A stretch of 64,000 nt of DNA, from contig DXAL01000017.1 in assembly GCA_019117125.1 (NCBI GenBank), positions 51,202 to 115,201 on the forward strand, written 5' to 3'. Source of the stretch: Candidatus Mediterraneibacter merdipullorum. GTDB lineage: Bacteria > Bacillota > Clostridia > Lachnospirales > Lachnospiraceae. The notes below the pieces were generated by a model that worked only from the letters and a program-made list of their open reading frames with translations, did no database searches and was not told where the DNA came from. A program made the position numbers and the translations under genes. This document shows, piece by piece, positions 1 to 8,077 of this stretch; the stretch's first letter is position 1; each line of letters begins with the position of its first letter.

Positions 1-2514
1 GATGATGGTCGTGGACACAAGGACATCGATATCTCCGTTGATGAAATCGTACATGATGTCCTCAAGCTGCCGCTCCCGCATCTGCCCGTGGGCATAGGAG
101 ACTGCCGCATCCGGCAGAAGCCGGGAGAGCCTTCCCGCCACATCCGCGATATCGCTGACGCGGTTGTAGACATAGTAGACCTGTCCGCCTCTTGCCAGCT
201 CCCGCTCGATGGCTTCCCGCACCATCTCGTCGCTGTATTCCATGACATAAGTCTGGATGGGCATGCGGTCCTGGGGCGCTTCTTCCAGGACGCTCATATC
301 CCGTATCCCGATGAGGCTCATGTGGAGGGTGCGGGGGATGGGCGTCGCCGTCAGGGTGAGGACGTCCACATTTTCCTTCAGTTTCTTGATTTTCTCCTTG
401 TGCGTCACGCCGAACCGCTGCTCCTCATCGATGATGAGCAGTCCCAGGTCTTTGTATCCCACGTCCTTTGAGAGCACGCGGTGGGTACCGATGACGATAT
501 CCACCATGCCTTTTTTCAGGTCCTCCACCGTCTTCTTCTGCTGGGCAGAAGACCGGAAACGGCACAGAAGGTCTATGCGCACCGGAAAGTCTTTCAGCCG
601 CTGCACAAAAGTATTGTAATGCTGCTGCGCCAGGATGGTCGTGGGGACGAGATACACGACCTGCCGTCCCTCCTGCACTGCCTTGAAGGCGGCGCGGATG
701 GCGATTTCCGTCTTGCCGTACCCCACATCGCCGCAGATGAGCCGGTCCATGATTTTCGGGCTCTCCATGTCGTGTTTTGTGTCTTCGATTGCCTGGAGCT
801 GGTCTTCCGTCTCCTCGAAGGGGAACATCTCCTCGAACTCTTTCTGCCACACCGTGTCCGGACCGTATACAAACCCTTCCGCCTGCTGCCTTGCCGCGTA
901 GAGCCGGACCAGGTCTTCCGCCACTTCACGCACGGCTTTTTTCACCTGGCTCTTCGTCTTCGTCCACTGTACGGTCCCCAGCTTGTTCAGCCGGGGCTTC
1001 GCCCCGTCCGATCCGGCATACTTCTGAATCAGGTCCATCTGCGCCACGGGAATGTAGAGCGTGCCGCCGTCCGCATAGGATATCTTCATATAATCCTTGA
1101 CGACCTTCTCCACCTCAATCTTCTCGATGCCCTCGTAGATGCCGATGCCGTGGTTCTCGTGGACCACGTAGTCCCCGGGCTTTAACTCCGCGAAATCCCG
1201 TATCTTCTGTCCCTCATATCTCCTGCGGTGCTTTTTCTTCTTCTTTCTCCCGAAGATGTCCGACTCGGAGATAACCATGAACTTGAGCATGGGATATTCG
1301 TATCCTTCCGCGATATAACCGCAGGCGGCCATGATTTCCCCGGGCTTTACTTCGCGCTCCATGTCTTCGCTGTAGAAGCTGCTCAGGTCGTAATCCCGCA
1401 GGTCCTCGGCAAGGCGCTTTGCCCGGGTGCGGGAGCCGGACAGGAGCACCACGCGGTATCCGCTGCGCTTCAGCCGCTTCAAATCCCGGGTGAGCAGCTC
1501 GAAACTGTTGTTGTACGGATTGACGCCTTTCGTCTGGATGCTGTACGTCTTCCGCACTTTGAAAAGACCGCACTTTGTCTCCAGCGTCGTCAGCGCTGCT
1601 CCCCGGTATCCGTTCATCGCCGCGATAATCTCTTTCGTCTCATAGACGGTCAGCGTCTCGTCCGCCTCTTCTTCCCCGGTCTCCCGGCGGTTTTCCCTGC
1701 TGTGGAAATATTCCTGCTCCACCGTCTCCGCCGCCTCCTGGAGGCGCTGGGGCTCATCCAGAAAGAGGATACTCTCCTCCTTCGGGAAATACGACAGAAA
1801 GGACACGGTCTCAAGTCCTTCCCGCCAGTTCTCCGACGCGGGATAGACCGTCACGCTTTCCAGGTTCTCCACGGAGCGCTGGCTCTCCACGTCGAAGCTG
1901 CGCAGGGAGTCAATCTCATCGCCCCACATCTCGATGCGCACCGGAAGTTCCTCGGTCAGCGGGAAGATGTCCATGATGCCGCCCCGCACCGCGAACTGTC
2001 CCGGACCCTCAATCTGGCTCTCCCGCACATAGCCCATCTGCGCCAGGCACTCCTCCAGACCGGTCATATCCAGGATATCCCCGGCGGACAGCCGAATCCT
2101 CTGTCCCCGTATCTCCTCCAGCGCGGCGAGTCCGTCCAGGAAGGCATCCATCGTGGTGATGACCGTCACCGGCTCTGCTTCTTCCTTTTCAATCAGGGCG
2201 CGCAGCACGGTCATGCGCCGGTCTGTCAGGAGGGCTCCCTTGATGTCCGCATGGTAAAAGAGCAGGTCCCGCGCCGGGTACAGCCAGACATTGTCCGTAA
2301 AGATGCGGTACTCCTCCCATGCCCTCTTTGCCTTTTCCTCACTGGAAAAAGCGATGACTCTGTAGGAAAAGCCATCGCCCAGCGCATGCATCAGATGGGT
2401 CTTCTGCGAATTGACGCAGCCCGCAATCTGCAAAAACCCGTTCCCTTTTTTTCTTTCTTTCCAGATTTCCTCATGTTCCGCCAGTTCTGCCAGCGGAGCC
2501 AGCAAAGCCTGCAT
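1..2514 (-). CDS. mfd: Transcription-repair coupling factor Mfd (C-terminus cut off by window edge)
   Basis: Mfd is the ATP-driven translocase that removes RNA polymerase stalled at lesions and recruits UvrA. About 838 residues are in the window; the 3' end lies before position 1. In order I see the N-terminal UvrB-like module (MQALLAPLAELAEHEEIW...), the RNA-polymerase-interaction region around ELKPGDYVVHENHGIGIYEG, then the helicase motor with Walker A GDVGYGKTE, the DEEQ box in LIIDEEQRFGV and motif III TATPIPRTL. The ATG at 2514 has an AAGGAG site a few bases upstream. It lies 112 bp after pth, the usual pth-mfd order in Firmicutes, probably in one transcript. Its leader holds copies of a 35-bp repeat derived from the pth 3' end. 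The family assignment is secure. Confidence 0.97.
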   Translation of the reverse strand, partial: MQALLAPLAELAEHEEIWKERKKGNGFLQIAGCVNSQKTHLMHALGDGFSYRVIAFSSEEKAKRAWEEYRIFTDNVWLYPARDLLFYHADIKGALLTDRRMTVLRALIEKEEAEPVTVITTMDAFLDGLAALEEIRGQRIRLSAGDILDMTGLEECLAQMGYVRESQIEGPGQFAVRGGIMDIFPLTEELPVRIEMWGDEIDSLRSFDVESQRSVENLESVTVYPASENWREGLETVSFLSYFPKEESILFLDEPQRLQEAAETVEQEYFHSRENRRETGEEEADETLTVYETKEIIAAMNGYRGAALTTLETKCGLFKVRKTYSIQTKGVNPYNNSFELLTRDLKRLKRSGYRVVLLSGSRTRAKRLAEDLRDYDLSSFYSEDMEREVKPGEIMAACGYIAEGYEYPMLKFMVISESDIFGRKKKKKHRRRYEGQKIRDFAELKPGDYVVHENHGIGIYEGIEKIEVEKVVKDYMKISYADGGTLYIPVAQMDLIQKYAGSDGAKPRLNKLGTVQWTKTKSQVKKAVREVAEDLVRLYAARQQAEGFVYGPDTVWQKEFEEMFPFEETEDQLQAIEDTKHDMESPKIMDRLICGDVGYGKTEIAIRAAFKAVQEGRQVVYLVPTTILAQQHYNTFVQRLKDFPVRIDLLCRFRSSAQQKKTVEDLKKGMVDIVIGTHRVLSKDVGYKDLGLLIIDEEQRFGVTHKEKIKKLKENVDVLTLTATPIPRTLHMSLIGIRDMSVLEEAPQDRMPIQTYVMEYSDEMVREAIERELARGGQVYYVYNRVSDIADVAGRLSRLLPDAAVSYAHGQMRERQLEDIMYDFINGDIDVLVSTTII

Positions 2515-2561
2515 CGACTCGCTCCTTCCTGTCTTTTTCCTGTCTTTTTTGCGTGGGCAGA

Positions 2562-2666
2562 CCTGCTCTTTCCTCTGCCGGTTCTATCCGTTCACGCCTG
2601 CTCTTTCTTCTGCCGCTTCTATCCGTTCATGTCTGCTCTTTCTTTTTCCGGTTGTATTCGTTCATG
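2562..2666. repeat. Three tandem 35-bp imperfect repeats at the pth 3' end
   Basis: Three head-to-tail units at 2562-2596, 2597-2631 and 2632-2666, each exactly 35 bp with a few substitutions. On the minus strand the first unit encodes the pth C-terminus (NEYNRKKKEQ). The second contains the pth TGA stop and the third is non-coding leader before mfd. The pattern fits duplication of the end of pth into the pth-mfd spacer. Confidence 0.9.
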
Positions 2667-3208
2667 GCATCCCCGATGCGCCCGGATACAATCAGTTCCG
2701 CCGCGCGCACCGCGTGGTCGTACCCCTCGTCCATCTGCTCCCGTTCTGCCCTGGAAAAATGCCCAAGCACATAGTCCGCCAGGTCGTACTTTGACGGCTT
2801 TTCGCCGACGCCCACCCGTATCCTTGGGAACACCTGGGTCCCCAGATGTGCAATGATGTTTTTGATGCCGTTGTGTCCGCCCGCGCTTCCTTTCTCCCGT
2901 ATCCGGAGCTGTCCCACGTCCAGGTTGATATCGTCATAGATGACCAGAAGTTCCTGCTCCGGGTCAATCTTATAGTAGGCTGCAAGGCTCTGGAGGCTCT
3001 CGCCGCTTAAATTCATATAAGTCTGGGGCTTTGCCAGGATGACCCGCTGCCCCTCGATGATGCCCCTGCCGACCAGCGCCCGGTGCTTCCTCGCATCCAC
3101 CGCTATATCATATTTTTCCGCCAGCCTGTCTATTACATCAAATCCCACGTTGTGCCTTGTGCCTTCGTACTGTCTGTCCGGATTTCCCAGACCTGCGATT
3201 ATGAACAT
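2627..3208 (-). CDS. pth: Peptidyl-tRNA hydrolase
   Basis: Pth hydrolyses peptidyl-tRNAs dropped from ribosomes and recycles tRNA; it is cytosolic and essential. The protein has 193 residues, normal for the family. Motifs seen are FIIAGLGNPDRQYEGTRHNVGF at the N-terminus, which carries the conserved Asn and the catalytic His20 region, then QTYMNLSG and the GSAGGHNGIKNI segment. The start at 3208 has GGAGG about 10 bases upstream. The last dozen codons (NEYNRKKKEQT) coincide with the first unit of a 35-bp tandem repeat that continues past the stop. It is the first gene of a likely pth-mfd operon, with a good promoter at 3240-3268. Confidence 0.97.
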   Translation of the reverse strand: MFIIAGLGNPDRQYEGTRHNVGFDVIDRLAEKYDIAVDARKHRALVGRGIIEGQRVILAKPQTYMNLSGESLQSLAAYYKIDPEQELLVIYDDINLDVGQLRIREKGSAGGHNGIKNIIAHLGTQVFPRIRVGVGEKPSKYDLADYVLGHFSRAEREQMDEGYDHAVRAAELIVSGRIGDAMNEYNRKKKEQT

Positions 3209-3239
3209 ATCTTTTTTGCCCTCCTGTTACTGCAAAGCT

Positions 3240-3268
3240 ATTTTACAGTATCAAAGCCGGTTTGTCAC
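3240..3268 (-). promoter_or_regulatory. Predicted sigma-A promoter of pth-mfd
   Basis: On the minus strand: -35 GTGACA (3263-3268), 17-bp spacer, -10 TAAAAT (3240-3245). Each box matches the consensus at 5 of 6 positions. It lies about 32 bp upstream of the pth ATG. Confidence 0.6.
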
Positions 3269-3366
3269 CTGTAACCCGTGAATATTTTCCCTTTTTTCGT
3301 CATACACTTATAAAAAACCGGACCGCCGCCCAAACATGCGGCAGCCGGCGATCAGGAGGCAGCTCA

Positions 3367-3798
3367 ATGGGTTCACGAACAAAAATCGTCGTCCTGCACA
3401 TGAAGGAAATTATCTATACAGCCATCTTCGCGGCGCTGGGCATCATCCTGGTGGTGCTCCTTGTCATCATGTTCCGTCCGGACAGAAGCGCTCAGGCAGA
3501 TGCCCCGGAGAAATACACGCCCGGCATCTACACCTCCACCCTGACCCTGGACCACACCAATCTGGAGGTCGAGGTCTCCGTGGACGCAGCGCGCATCAAT
3601 TCCATACGGTTTTCCAATCTGGACGAGGCGGTGACGACCATGTATCCCCTGATACAGCCTGCCATCGAAGAGATTGCGGAACAGGTCTGCGAGACGCAGT
3701 CCCTGGATGAAGTGTCGCTTTCGCAGGATACGCCTTACACGTCCCGGCTCATCCTGGATGCGGTGAGAGAAGCCGTGAAAAAAGCCGCAGTCCCGTAA
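3367..3798 (+). CDS. Membrane-anchored FMN-binding-like protein, degenerate motif
   Basis: A 143-residue protein with one N-terminal membrane helix (KEIIYTAIFAALGIILVVLL, about residues 13-32) and an extracytoplasmic domain of about 95 residues. The domain follows the FMN_bind layout: YTPGIYTSTLTL, a beta segment LEVEVSVDAARINSIRF, and an end SQDTPYTSRLILDAVREAV that aligns by eye with the usual SGAT(Y/L)TS-containing helix. The SGAT core that accepts covalent FMN through Thr is absent, so flavin attachment is doubtful. The ATG at 3367 has AGGAGG seven bases upstream; the frame is open to 3262 but without a ribosome binding site. It is a single gene, divergent from pth, and its stop lies in the loop of a terminator hairpin. 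The family call is moderate; the function is unknown. Confidence 0.6.
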   Translation: MGSRTKIVVLHMKEIIYTAIFAALGIILVVLLVIMFRPDRSAQADAPEKYTPGIYTSTLTLDHTNLEVEVSVDAARINSIRFSNLDEAVTTMYPLIQPAIEEIAEQVCETQSLDEVSLSQDTPYTSRLILDAVREAVKKAAVP

Positions 3799-3812
3799 AC
3801 TGCGGCTTTTTT
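3781..3812 (+). terminator. Rho-independent terminator
   Basis: AAAGCCGCAGT and ACTGCGGCTTT form an 11-bp stem around a short loop, followed by T residues. The TAA of the FMN-binding-like gene is inside the hairpin. The A-rich left side would also let it stop minus-strand transcription. Confidence 0.9.
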
Positions 3813-3888
3813 AATCATTGTTTGCAAGTCTGTCAGATATCCTCAAAAGGAAGCTGTGCAAAAATAAAACTCTGCTCCGCCCGGCGCT

Positions 3889-4152
3889 TTACCCTTCCAC
3901 AATCAGATACGTCCCGTCAGGAAGGGAAAAGACCTCCGGCTGTTCCTTCAATTCTTCCGGCGTCAGACCGTCCACATCCATATACCCCTCTTCAAAGTAT
4001 TCCCGGACTTCGTCAAGGGTTTTCACGACCACCGCCATACAGTCCTCAAGGAAGGCTTCCGCCTCCTCGGGCGTCTCCGCCACCGGCTGGTCAAAGAGCC
4101 TGCCCTGTTCCTTTAAAAATGTCTCCAGACATGCCGCGCTGTATTCACTCAT
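3889..4152 (-). CDS. Small acidic conserved hypothetical protein
   Basis: An 87-residue, strongly acidic protein (MSEYSAACLETFLKEQGRLF...) with a repeated E-rich helical character: ETPEEAEAFLEDCMAVVVK and LDEVREYFEEGYMDV. It ends in a short beta-like stretch, FSLPDGTYLIVEG. No catalytic motif is visible. I recall similar small proteins in Lachnospiraceae with unreliable automatic names, so I assign no function. Its start overlaps the end of the upstream HAD phosphatase by 8 bp, which indicates translational coupling and possibly a joint role. Confidence 0.75.
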   Translation of the reverse strand: MSEYSAACLETFLKEQGRLFDQPVAETPEEAEAFLEDCMAVVVKTLDEVREYFEEGYMDVDGLTPEELKEQPEVFSLPDGTYLIVEG

Positions 4153-4819
4153 GTTCTTCCTCCCGTTTCTTCACGATTTCCACGATTTCTCCTGCCGTAT
4201 CGACGATTTTCATGGGGTCTGCCTCCCGGAGCACATCCCGGCTGCGAAATCCCCATGAGACGAGGACGGTATCCATCCCCGCCGCTTTTCCTGTCGCCCC
4301 GTCCACCTCGGAATCTCCGATGTAGAGCGTCTCCGGCGGCGCCGCATCGAAATGCTCCGCCATCAGAAGCAGCGCGGCAGGGTCCGGCTTTCTCGGCACG
4401 CCTTCCTTCTGCCCCTGGATGTAGTCAAAACATGCATCCCCGAATATCTCCCGGACCACGTGTACTGCCTGGCGGTCCGGCTTGTTGGAGAGCACGCCCA
4501 GGCGGATGCCGGACGCCTTCAGTTCCTCCAGCATCTGCACGATGCCGGGATAGGGCGTCACGCGGTACGTGCAGTTTGCGTCAAAGATGCGCTGATATGC
4601 GGCGAACGCCCGGTCAAAGAGCCGGAGGTCCTCATCTCCGGATGCGCGGAGCGCCTTCTCGATGAGCACCTTTGCCCCGTTTCCCACAAACTCCCTGCAC
4701 TGCTCCCTGGTGATGGGCGGCATGCCGACCTCCTTCATGGTCTCCCCCACCGAATAATGCAGGGAGTCCAGCGTATCGGTCAGTGTTCCGTCCAGGTCAA
4801 ATATACACGCTTTATACAT
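4145..4819 (-). CDS. HAD-superfamily phosphatase, phosphoglycolate phosphatase-like
   Basis: A 224-residue haloacid-dehalogenase-type hydrolase. Motif I is CIFDLDGTLTDT (nucleophile Asp8, acid/base Asp10). Motif II is GVLSNKPD. Motif III has the Lys of PRKPDPAALL, and motif IV is YIGDSEVDGATGKAAGM. The helical cap between motifs I and II places it in subfamily IA, nearest to Gph/PGP-type phosphatases that dephosphorylate 2-phosphoglycolate or related small phosphoesters. The true substrate cannot be read from sequence. It precedes and overlaps the small acidic protein gene and follows sigG by 27 bp, so read-through from sigG is possible. Confidence 0.85.
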   Translation of the reverse strand: MYKACIFDLDGTLTDTLDSLHYSVGETMKEVGMPPITREQCREFVGNGAKVLIEKALRASGDEDLRLFDRAFAAYQRIFDANCTYRVTPYPGIVQMLEELKASGIRLGVLSNKPDRQAVHVVREIFGDACFDYIQGQKEGVPRKPDPAALLLMAEHFDAAPPETLYIGDSEVDGATGKAAGMDTVLVSWGFRSRDVLREADPMKIVDTAGEIVEIVKKREEEHE

Positions 4820-4846
4820 GGCTTTCTTCCTTCCTCTTGTGTTTGT

Positions 4847-5629
4847 TTATTCGCCCAGCAGATACCTGCGCATCGTCTTCAGCGCATTTTTCTCCAGGCG
4901 GCTTACCTGGGCCTGGGATATCCCGATCTGCTGCGCCACTTCCATCTGCGTCTTCCCCTCGAAGAAGCGCAGTGTGATGATGTAACGCTCCCGCTCATTG
5001 AGCCGTTCCATGGCTGCCTCCAGAGAGAGCTCTTCCACCCAGTTGTCTTCCCGGTTCTTCTTGTCGCTCACCTGGTCCATCACGTACAGCGTATCCCCGC
5101 CGTCGCTGTAGACCGGTTCCTGGAGGCTCACCGGACTCTGGATGGCATCCAGGGCATACACCACGTCCTCTTTTGCGATGCCGATCTCATCCGCTATCTC
5201 CTGTACGGTGGGCTCCCTCATATACTGCCGGATGTATCCCTCCCTGGCATAGATTGCCCGGTAAGCCGTATCCCGCAGGGACCGGCTGACGCGGATGGGG
5301 CTGTTGTCCCGGAGATACCGGCGTATCTCCCCGATAATCATGGGCACCGCGTAAGTGGAAAACCGGACCATCCGGGACGGGTCAAAGTGGTCCACCGCCT
5401 TCATCAGACCGACGCATCCAATCTGGAAGAGGTCGTCCGCATTCTCGCTGCTCCCCTCAAAGCGCCGGATGACGCTTAAGACAAGCCGCAGGTTCCCTTT
5501 GATGTACTTTTCCCGCGCCTCTTCGTCGCCGGCTTTTATCCGCTCAAAGAGCTCCTCCTTCTCTTCTTCCTTTAAGAGCGGGAGCCTGGATGTATTGACC
5601 CCGCACAGTTCTACCTTGTTCACCGTCAT
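4847..5629 (-). CDS. sigG: RNA polymerase sporulation sigma factor SigG
   Basis: Late forespore sigma factor of 260 residues. The N-terminus VNKVELCGVNTSRLPLL is diagnostic for SigG (the segment that in Bacillus binds CsfB/SpoIIAB). Region 2 carries NADDLFQIGCVGLMKAVDHF and RFSTYAVPMIIGEIRRYLRD, region 3 EPTVQEIADEIGI, and region 4 ERERYIITLRFFEGKTQMEV and a helix-turn-helix IGISQAQVSRLEKNAL. I chose the ATG at 5629 because AGGAGG lies nine bases upstream; an in-frame ATG at 5650 has none. The gene stands without spoIIGA-sigE, which often precede it in other Firmicutes. It implies the host can form endospores. Confidence 0.95.
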   Translation of the reverse strand: MTVNKVELCGVNTSRLPLLKEEEKEELFERIKAGDEEAREKYIKGNLRLVLSVIRRFEGSSENADDLFQIGCVGLMKAVDHFDPSRMVRFSTYAVPMIIGEIRRYLRDNSPIRVSRSLRDTAYRAIYAREGYIRQYMREPTVQEIADEIGIAKEDVVYALDAIQSPVSLQEPVYSDGGDTLYVMDQVSDKKNREDNWVEELSLEAAMERLNERERYIITLRFFEGKTQMEVAQQIGISQAQVSRLEKNALKTMRRYLLGE

Positions 5630-5733
5630 TGCAAGAATCCTCCTAAGCATGTTCTACTTAGAATGATTCTCTCGCAGCGGGCAGGATATTCCGGCAGCCG
5701 GGAAATTTTATAAACTTTTAGCCCTTGACAGGC

Positions 5734-7338
5734 TTACAGCTCCCATTTATCCGCAAGATTGTTTATCTGACTCTCGAACTTCGCCTTGTCTTTATTGGAA
5801 AGCCCCTCGTTCTGATAGATGATGTCCAGAAGATGCTTTCCTGCCGCGATAAGGCGTTCAAATGCGCTGTCCGCCTTCTTCTGCGCCGCCTTCTTCGCCT
5901 TCACCGGTATCCGGACGCCCTCGTTCAGAATCTCGTTTGTCAGAAGGTCCGCCTCGCAGCACGGATAGGGCGCCCATGCGCTGTACCCGAACTTCTCCTG
6001 AATGGTCTGCGCGAACTTCTCCGTCACCTCATCCTCGCCGTGGACGACGAACACTCTTTTCGGAGGCGTCCGGAACGCCCCGATCCACCGGAGCAGTCCT
6101 TCCATGTCCGCATGACCGCTGACGCCGTGGAGGCTCTCGATGCGCGCGTGCACCTCGATGGGCTCCCCGAAAAGCCGGATATTCTTCTCCCCTTCCAGGA
6201 GTCTGCGCCCCAGCGTCCCGTTCGCCTGATATCCCACGAACAGGACGGTGCACTCCGGACGCCACAGGTTGTGCTTCAGATGGTGGCGGATGCGCCCCGC
6301 GTCGCACATCCCGGAGGCGGAGATGATGACTTTCGGCTTTTCGATGAAGTTAATCATTTTCGAGTCGTCGCTTGTGGTGGACGTGTGGAGGTTCGGGAAC
6401 ACCAGCGGATTGACGCCCGCGTTCACCAGCTCCATGGCCTCTTTGTCAAAACAGTCCCGCATGTTGAGCGTAAAGACTTTCGTCGCCTCGATGGCAAGGG
6501 GGCTGTCCAGATACACGTCAAAATCCGGGTACTCCGGCAGGAGATTCTTCTCCTTGATTTCCCGGATGAAATAGAGCATCTCCTGGGTCCGCCCCACCGC
6601 AAAGGAGGGGATGACCACATTGCCTCCCCGGTCAAATGTCTCCTTTATGATGCGGGTAAACTCTCCCACATAGTCCGGCTTCTCCGCTGTGTGGATGCGG
6701 TCGCCGTAGGTGGATTCCACCACCACATAGTCCGCGGTCTCCGTGTAGCTCGGGTCCTTGATGATGGGCTGGTCCAGATTGCCCACATCCCCGGAAAATA
6801 CAATCTTCTCCGTCACGCCCTGCTCCGTCGCCCACACTTCAATGCTGGCGGAGCCGAGCAGATGTCCCACGTCCGTGAACCGGATTTCAATGCCCTCGCA
6901 GATGCGGATGCGTTCGCCGTACTGGCAGGGGACGAGAAGGCTGATGGCGTCCAGCGCATCCTGCATCACATAGACCGGCTCGTACTCCGGTTTTCCTGCC
7001 CTTCTCCCCTTCCGGTTGCGCCACTCCGCCTCAAACTCCTGGATGTGGGCGCTGTCACGGAGCATGATGCCGCACAGGTCTGCAGTGGCAAATGTGGTGA
7101 ATATCTGTCCTTTAAACCCGTTTTTGGCAAGCCTTGGCAGCATGCCCGAATGGTCGATGTGCGCATGGGTGAGGAACACATAGTCAATGTCTTTTTCCGG
7201 GATGGGAAGCCCCGGATTCTCATACAGGTCCGGTCCCTGCTCCATCCCGCAGTCGATGAGGATGTTCTTCCCCGCCGCTTCCAGAAAATGACAGCTCCCC
7301 GTCACTTCGTGCGCCGCTCCGATAAATGTCAGTTTCAT
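5734..7338 (-). CDS. Beta-CASP metallo-beta-lactamase-fold hydrolase (RNA-type)
   Basis: A 534-residue member of the MBL/beta-CASP nucleic-acid hydrolases. Motif 2 is LTHAHIDHSGM (HxHxDH at about 58-63), with a further metal ligand in GHLLGSASIEV and the aspartate of FSGDVGN. The beta-CASP block has VVESTYGDR, VVIPSFAVGRTQEMLY and SASGMCDAGRIRHHL, and the last motif is HGVSGHADMEGL. A helical tail of about 70 residues (AKKAAQKKADSAFERLI) follows. Such proteins act as RNases or RNA-processing factors in the cytosol; the target is unknown. The ATG at 7338 follows the TGA of the upstream phosphatase gene by two bases, so translation is coupled. No strong ribosome binding site of its own is visible. 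Confidence 0.9.
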   Translation of the reverse strand: MKLTFIGAAHEVTGSCHFLEAAGKNILIDCGMEQGPDLYENPGLPIPEKDIDYVFLTHAHIDHSGMLPRLAKNGFKGQIFTTFATADLCGIMLRDSAHIQEFEAEWRNRKGRRAGKPEYEPVYVMQDALDAISLLVPCQYGERIRICEGIEIRFTDVGHLLGSASIEVWATEQGVTEKIVFSGDVGNLDQPIIKDPSYTETADYVVVESTYGDRIHTAEKPDYVGEFTRIIKETFDRGGNVVIPSFAVGRTQEMLYFIREIKEKNLLPEYPDFDVYLDSPLAIEATKVFTLNMRDCFDKEAMELVNAGVNPLVFPNLHTSTTSDDSKMINFIEKPKVIISASGMCDAGRIRHHLKHNLWRPECTVLFVGYQANGTLGRRLLEGEKNIRLFGEPIEVHARIESLHGVSGHADMEGLLRWIGAFRTPPKRVFVVHGEDEVTEKFAQTIQEKFGYSAWAPYPCCEADLLTNEILNEGVRIPVKAKKAAQKKADSAFERLIAAGKHLLDIIYQNEGLSNKDKAKFESQINNLADKWEL

Positions 7339-7340
7339 AG

Positions 7341-7979
7341 TCACACCAGCCCTTTCACTTTTTCTTTGTAATAGACCTTCCCTTCCTCCACAATGGCCAG
7401 CTTCCCGCCTTCTGCCCGGACCGTGGTGACCGAACAGTTGGGCGGCACTTTGTGCGCCCAGAACCCGCTCACCGAAAGGCTTCCCCGGATGCGGTTCAGC
7501 AGCGCGGTCATGGCGGCCCCGTGGGTGGAGATGAGGATGTGTTTCTCCCGGAGCTCTTCCCTGCCCAGCAGTTCTTCCAGGAAATCCCCTGTGCGCCTGT
7601 AGAGCTCCTGGACGGACTCCCCGCCTTCCGGGGGCACATAATTCCCTGTATCGCGGAAAAAGAGCCGGAACACAGGGCTTTCTCCACCTGCATCTTCCGT
7701 GTCCCTGCATACGCCCTCATAGGTCCCGAAGCCAATCTCGCAGAGCCGTTCCTCTTCATACAGGGGGACGTCCCTGCCCTTTAAGATAATGCGGGCAGTC
7801 TCTTCTGCGCGCTTTAAGGGGCTTGTGTAAGCGAGGTCGATGGGGGTGTCCGCAAGCCCTGCCGCCGTCTCCTCTGCCAGATGACGCCCGAAATCATTGA
7901 GCGGGATATCCGTATGTCCCTGCAGTCTGTGTACGGTGTTCCAGTCCGTCTCTCCGTGGCGGACGATATATAATATCAT
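7341..7979 (-). CDS. Histidine phosphatase family protein
   Basis: A 212-residue member of the phosphoglycerate-mutase-like histidine phosphatases. The phospho-acceptor motif is LYIVRHGETDWNTVHRLQG at residues 3-21 (RHG, His8). Further motifs are YTSPLKRAEETA, LCEIGFGTYEG (acidic catalytic residue) and STHGAAMTALLN with the second catalytic His. This pattern is seen in CobC/GpmB-like broad phosphatases. The ATG at 7979 has GAGGAGG about eight bases upstream; the frame is open further upstream without a ribosome binding site. It leads a two-gene unit with the beta-CASP hydrolase and is divergent from luxS. Confidence 0.88.
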   Translation of the reverse strand: MILYIVRHGETDWNTVHRLQGHTDIPLNDFGRHLAEETAAGLADTPIDLAYTSPLKRAEETARIILKGRDVPLYEEERLCEIGFGTYEGVCRDTEDAGGESPVFRLFFRDTGNYVPPEGGESVQELYRRTGDFLEELLGREELREKHILISTHGAAMTALLNRIRGSLSVSGFWAHKVPPNCSVTTVRAEGGKLAIVEEGKVYYKEKVKGLV

Positions 7980-8006
7980 ATGCCGGTCCTCCTCTGTGAT
8001 GCAGCC

Positions 8007-8035
8007 TTGTATTTTCCTGCCTGTCATTCTATAAT
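8007..8035 (+). promoter_or_regulatory. Predicted luxS promoter
   Basis: -35 TTGTAT (8007-8012), 17-bp spacer, perfect -10 TATAAT (8030-8035), about 43 bp before the luxS ATG. The -35 box is weak (3 of 6). Confidence 0.55.
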
Positions 8036-8077
8036 GGACAGGACGATAAAACGATATACGGAAAGGACGGATTCATC

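Noticed and set aside
5630..5733. SigF/SigG-type promoter upstream of sigG (GAATA ... CATTCTA)
   Set aside because: The boxes resemble forespore promoters but the spacing is about 21 bases instead of 17-18, so I do not list it.
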